DNA of 64,000 nucleotides, taken from the NCBI RefSeq assembly GCF_000368565.1, contig NZ_KB849549.1, positions 310,001 through 374,000 on the forward strand, written 5' to 3'. Under the pieces are notes generated by a model that saw nothing but the letters and a program-made list of their open reading frames with translations, made no database searches and was not told the origin of the DNA. The DNA is from Acinetobacter gerneri DSM 14967 = CIP 107464 = MTCC 9824. Its GTDB lineage: Bacteria > Pseudomonadota > Gammaproteobacteria > Pseudomonadales > Moraxellaceae. Position 1 is the stretch's first letter; each line of letters starts with the position of its first letter. Of the stretch, positions 63,051 through 64,000 are shown one piece after another. The translations under genes were made by a program, and so were the position numbers.

Positions 63051-63406
63051 TTATCATTTAACTATTAATTTCAAACATTAGTGATAATATTATCATTAAA
63101 TTCAAATAAATAGTTTTATGATAACTAGATTATCACTTAATCAGATTCTCTTTAGGGTATAGTCTAAATGATTTACAAAAGAAATCTAAACAAGCCAAAA
63201 CACACCATCATTAAGATTTTTAATAAAATTTTATTATCGGAATTTAGATTACATATCAAATTTTTAGACGGATGAATTTGTATATTATTTGATAGAAGTG
63301 TATATTTGATTGCCCAAATTGCACTAGGTCGATCTTTTTGATCAGCTTATTGGAATCATTATTTGATGGATCAAATAGATTAGAGTTTCAAATACAAGGT
63401 TATCAC
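63051..63406. other. Recombinase upstream region / gap before the orphan gene pair
   Basis: Non-coding, strongly AT-rich. The left part contains the paired dyads listed separately; the right part must hold the promoter of the plus-strand pair. A frame extending upstream of 63407 from a TTG at 63338 lacks a ribosome-binding site and is not used. Confidence 0.5.
63082..63135. promoter_or_regulatory. Candidate recombination (res) subsites / operator of the serine recombinase
   Basis: A perfect 14-bp palindrome TGATAATATTATCA (63082-63095) and a second dyad TGATAA-N5-TTATCA (63119-63135) lie 32-85 nt upstream of the recombinase start. All four half-sites resemble TAxTGATAAT. Spacing of paired dyads next to a resolvase gene is typical of res sites, which also autoregulate. 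Confidence 0.55.
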
Positions 63407-63679
63407 ATGATAGATATAGAATCTTTGTTAGATATGGCAAATGTTCATGCCGCAGACTTTGATGGTATTCAAGAATTACCAGGAGTTCGTGTAGGCGTAT
63501 CTCCACGCTATTTCGATAATAAACCAGAAAATAGACATCTAGGTACATCATTACCAACAAATTTGGATCACTCTACTTTAGAAGAAGTATTTTTTTCGGC
63601 TTTTGCTTTTGATCTAAAGATTGTTAATAATGAAGAAGACGTAATTTTTGAATTTTCAAACAATGATTTAGAGGGCTAA
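63407..63679 (+). CDS. Uncharacterised 90-aa protein of the accessory region
   Basis: No family recognised. The start at ATG 63407 (MIDIESLLDM) has AAGG 7 nt upstream. The protein is small and acidic with no signal or membrane segment; it contains GVRVGVSPRYFDNKPENRHLG and ends acidic (FEFSNNDLEG). It is followed by another orphan gene after 6 nt, so the two are co-transcribed. Such tight pairs near recombinases can be toxin-antitoxin, immunity or defence components, but nothing in the sequence proves that. Confidence 0.6.
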   Translation: MIDIESLLDMANVHAADFDGIQELPGVRVGVSPRYFDNKPENRHLGTSLPTNLDHSTLEEVFFSAFAFDLKIVNNEEDVIFEFSNNDLEG

Positions 63680-63685
63680 AATAGG

Positions 63686-64000
63686 ATGGATGTTGACCAA
63701 TATGATTCTTATCATACCTATTGGCTAGCTGTAGATAATTTTGATGAAGATAATAAAAAGAAAATTCAAATATTTGAATGTTTAAATACTTTAAATACAA
63801 ATGGATCTACGCATTACAGTCCTATTTTTTCTGCATATGTTGATTCACCTCCTGAACTAGCTTTAAATATTACTAATATTAATTCCATCCTATTTATTTA
63901 TAGTAATGATCCATATACATTTCTAGGACATCTTCGTTCTAATCATATTGTTAATTTAAGTAATGTTTATTTCAGTAATGGTTTAGCATCTATCTTAATT
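63686..64000 (+). CDS. Uncharacterised protein, N-terminal part cut by the window end
   Basis: Open for 105 codons from ATG 63686 to the window edge, beginning MDVDQYDSYHTYWLAVDNFDEDNKK. GAGGG lies about 9-13 nt upstream. It is AT-rich and rich in Asn, Ser and Tyr (NITNINSILFIYSNDPYTFLGHL). No motif recognised; no signal peptide. It is 6 nt downstream of the 90-aa gene. Length and function cannot be judged without the rest. Confidence 0.55.
   Translation, partial: MDVDQYDSYHTYWLAVDNFDEDNKKKIQIFECLNTLNTNGSTHYSPIFSAYVDSPPELALNITNINSILFIYSNDPYTFLGHLRSNHIVNLSNVYFSNGLASILI

Noticed and set aside
1..64000. tRNA, rRNA or CRISPR arrays
   Set aside because: No cloverleaf-like gene with a T-arm, no rRNA segment and no regularly spaced direct repeats were seen by eye on either strand.

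Overview
The window is a chromosomal segment of an Acinetobacter-type gammaproteobacterium (Moraxellaceae). The assignment rests on gene content and order: a split division/cell-wall cluster (murG-murC-ddl-ftsQ-ftsA-ftsZ-lpxC) beside dciA and an M23 peptidase, divergent pyrE/crc, glmU-glmS, phoBR, and AT-rich spacers with compact hairpin terminators. The genes look like ordinary core Acinetobacter genes, but I cannot name the species from sequence alone.

Layout. 1-1616 is the 5' part of aceE (minus strand). 1.8-11.3 kb holds an M23 peptidase, dciA, lpxC and the ftsZ-to-murG run. 11.6-16.3 kb carries an MFS transporter, gshB and two unrecognised genes flanking a complete 857-bp IS5/IS427-type insertion sequence. 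16.4-19.8 kb has divergent pyrE/crc, a 565-bp gap with a strong candidate CsrA/RsmA-titrating small RNA, an ArsC/Spx-like protein, a structured spacer and a DUF2147 protein. 19.9-29.8 kb contains hydrolase, azoreductase, GST, outer-membrane protein, ankyrin protein, hpf, a Tsx-like channel, an acetyltransferase, a DUF1877 protein, a FosA-like protein, parE and yqiA. 30.0-41.6 kb holds a lipase-like hydrolase, an SH3b protein, dsbB, gshA, a DUF924 protein, a lipoprotein, a DUF445 protein, an aminotransferase, a MATE transporter and a divergent SDR/TetR pair. 41.8-54.9 kb has phoBR, psd with a rhodanese, pncB, a secreted catalase with an ankyrin partner, dtd, an SCP2 protein, serB and an Smp/YtjB-like protein. 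55.3-62.0 kb is a co-directional run ribB-ribH-nusB-thiL-pgpA-glmU-glmS.

From 62.0 kb, immediately downstream of glmS (the classical Tn7 target region), the content changes. There is a small serine recombinase, paired TGATAA/TTATCA dyads in front of it, and two unrecognised AT-rich genes, the second cut by the window end. This looks like the edge of an accessory insertion.

The most notable observation is at about 18158-18307. Ten GGA motifs (eight AGGA) lie in about 125 nt, several in the loops of good hairpins, and one sits inside the loop of a rho-independent terminator. That is the architecture of CsrB/RsmY/RsmZ decoy RNAs. A second is the parE terminator, which is embedded in the last conserved codons of the convergent fosA-like gene. 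No tRNA, rRNA or CRISPR array was seen.
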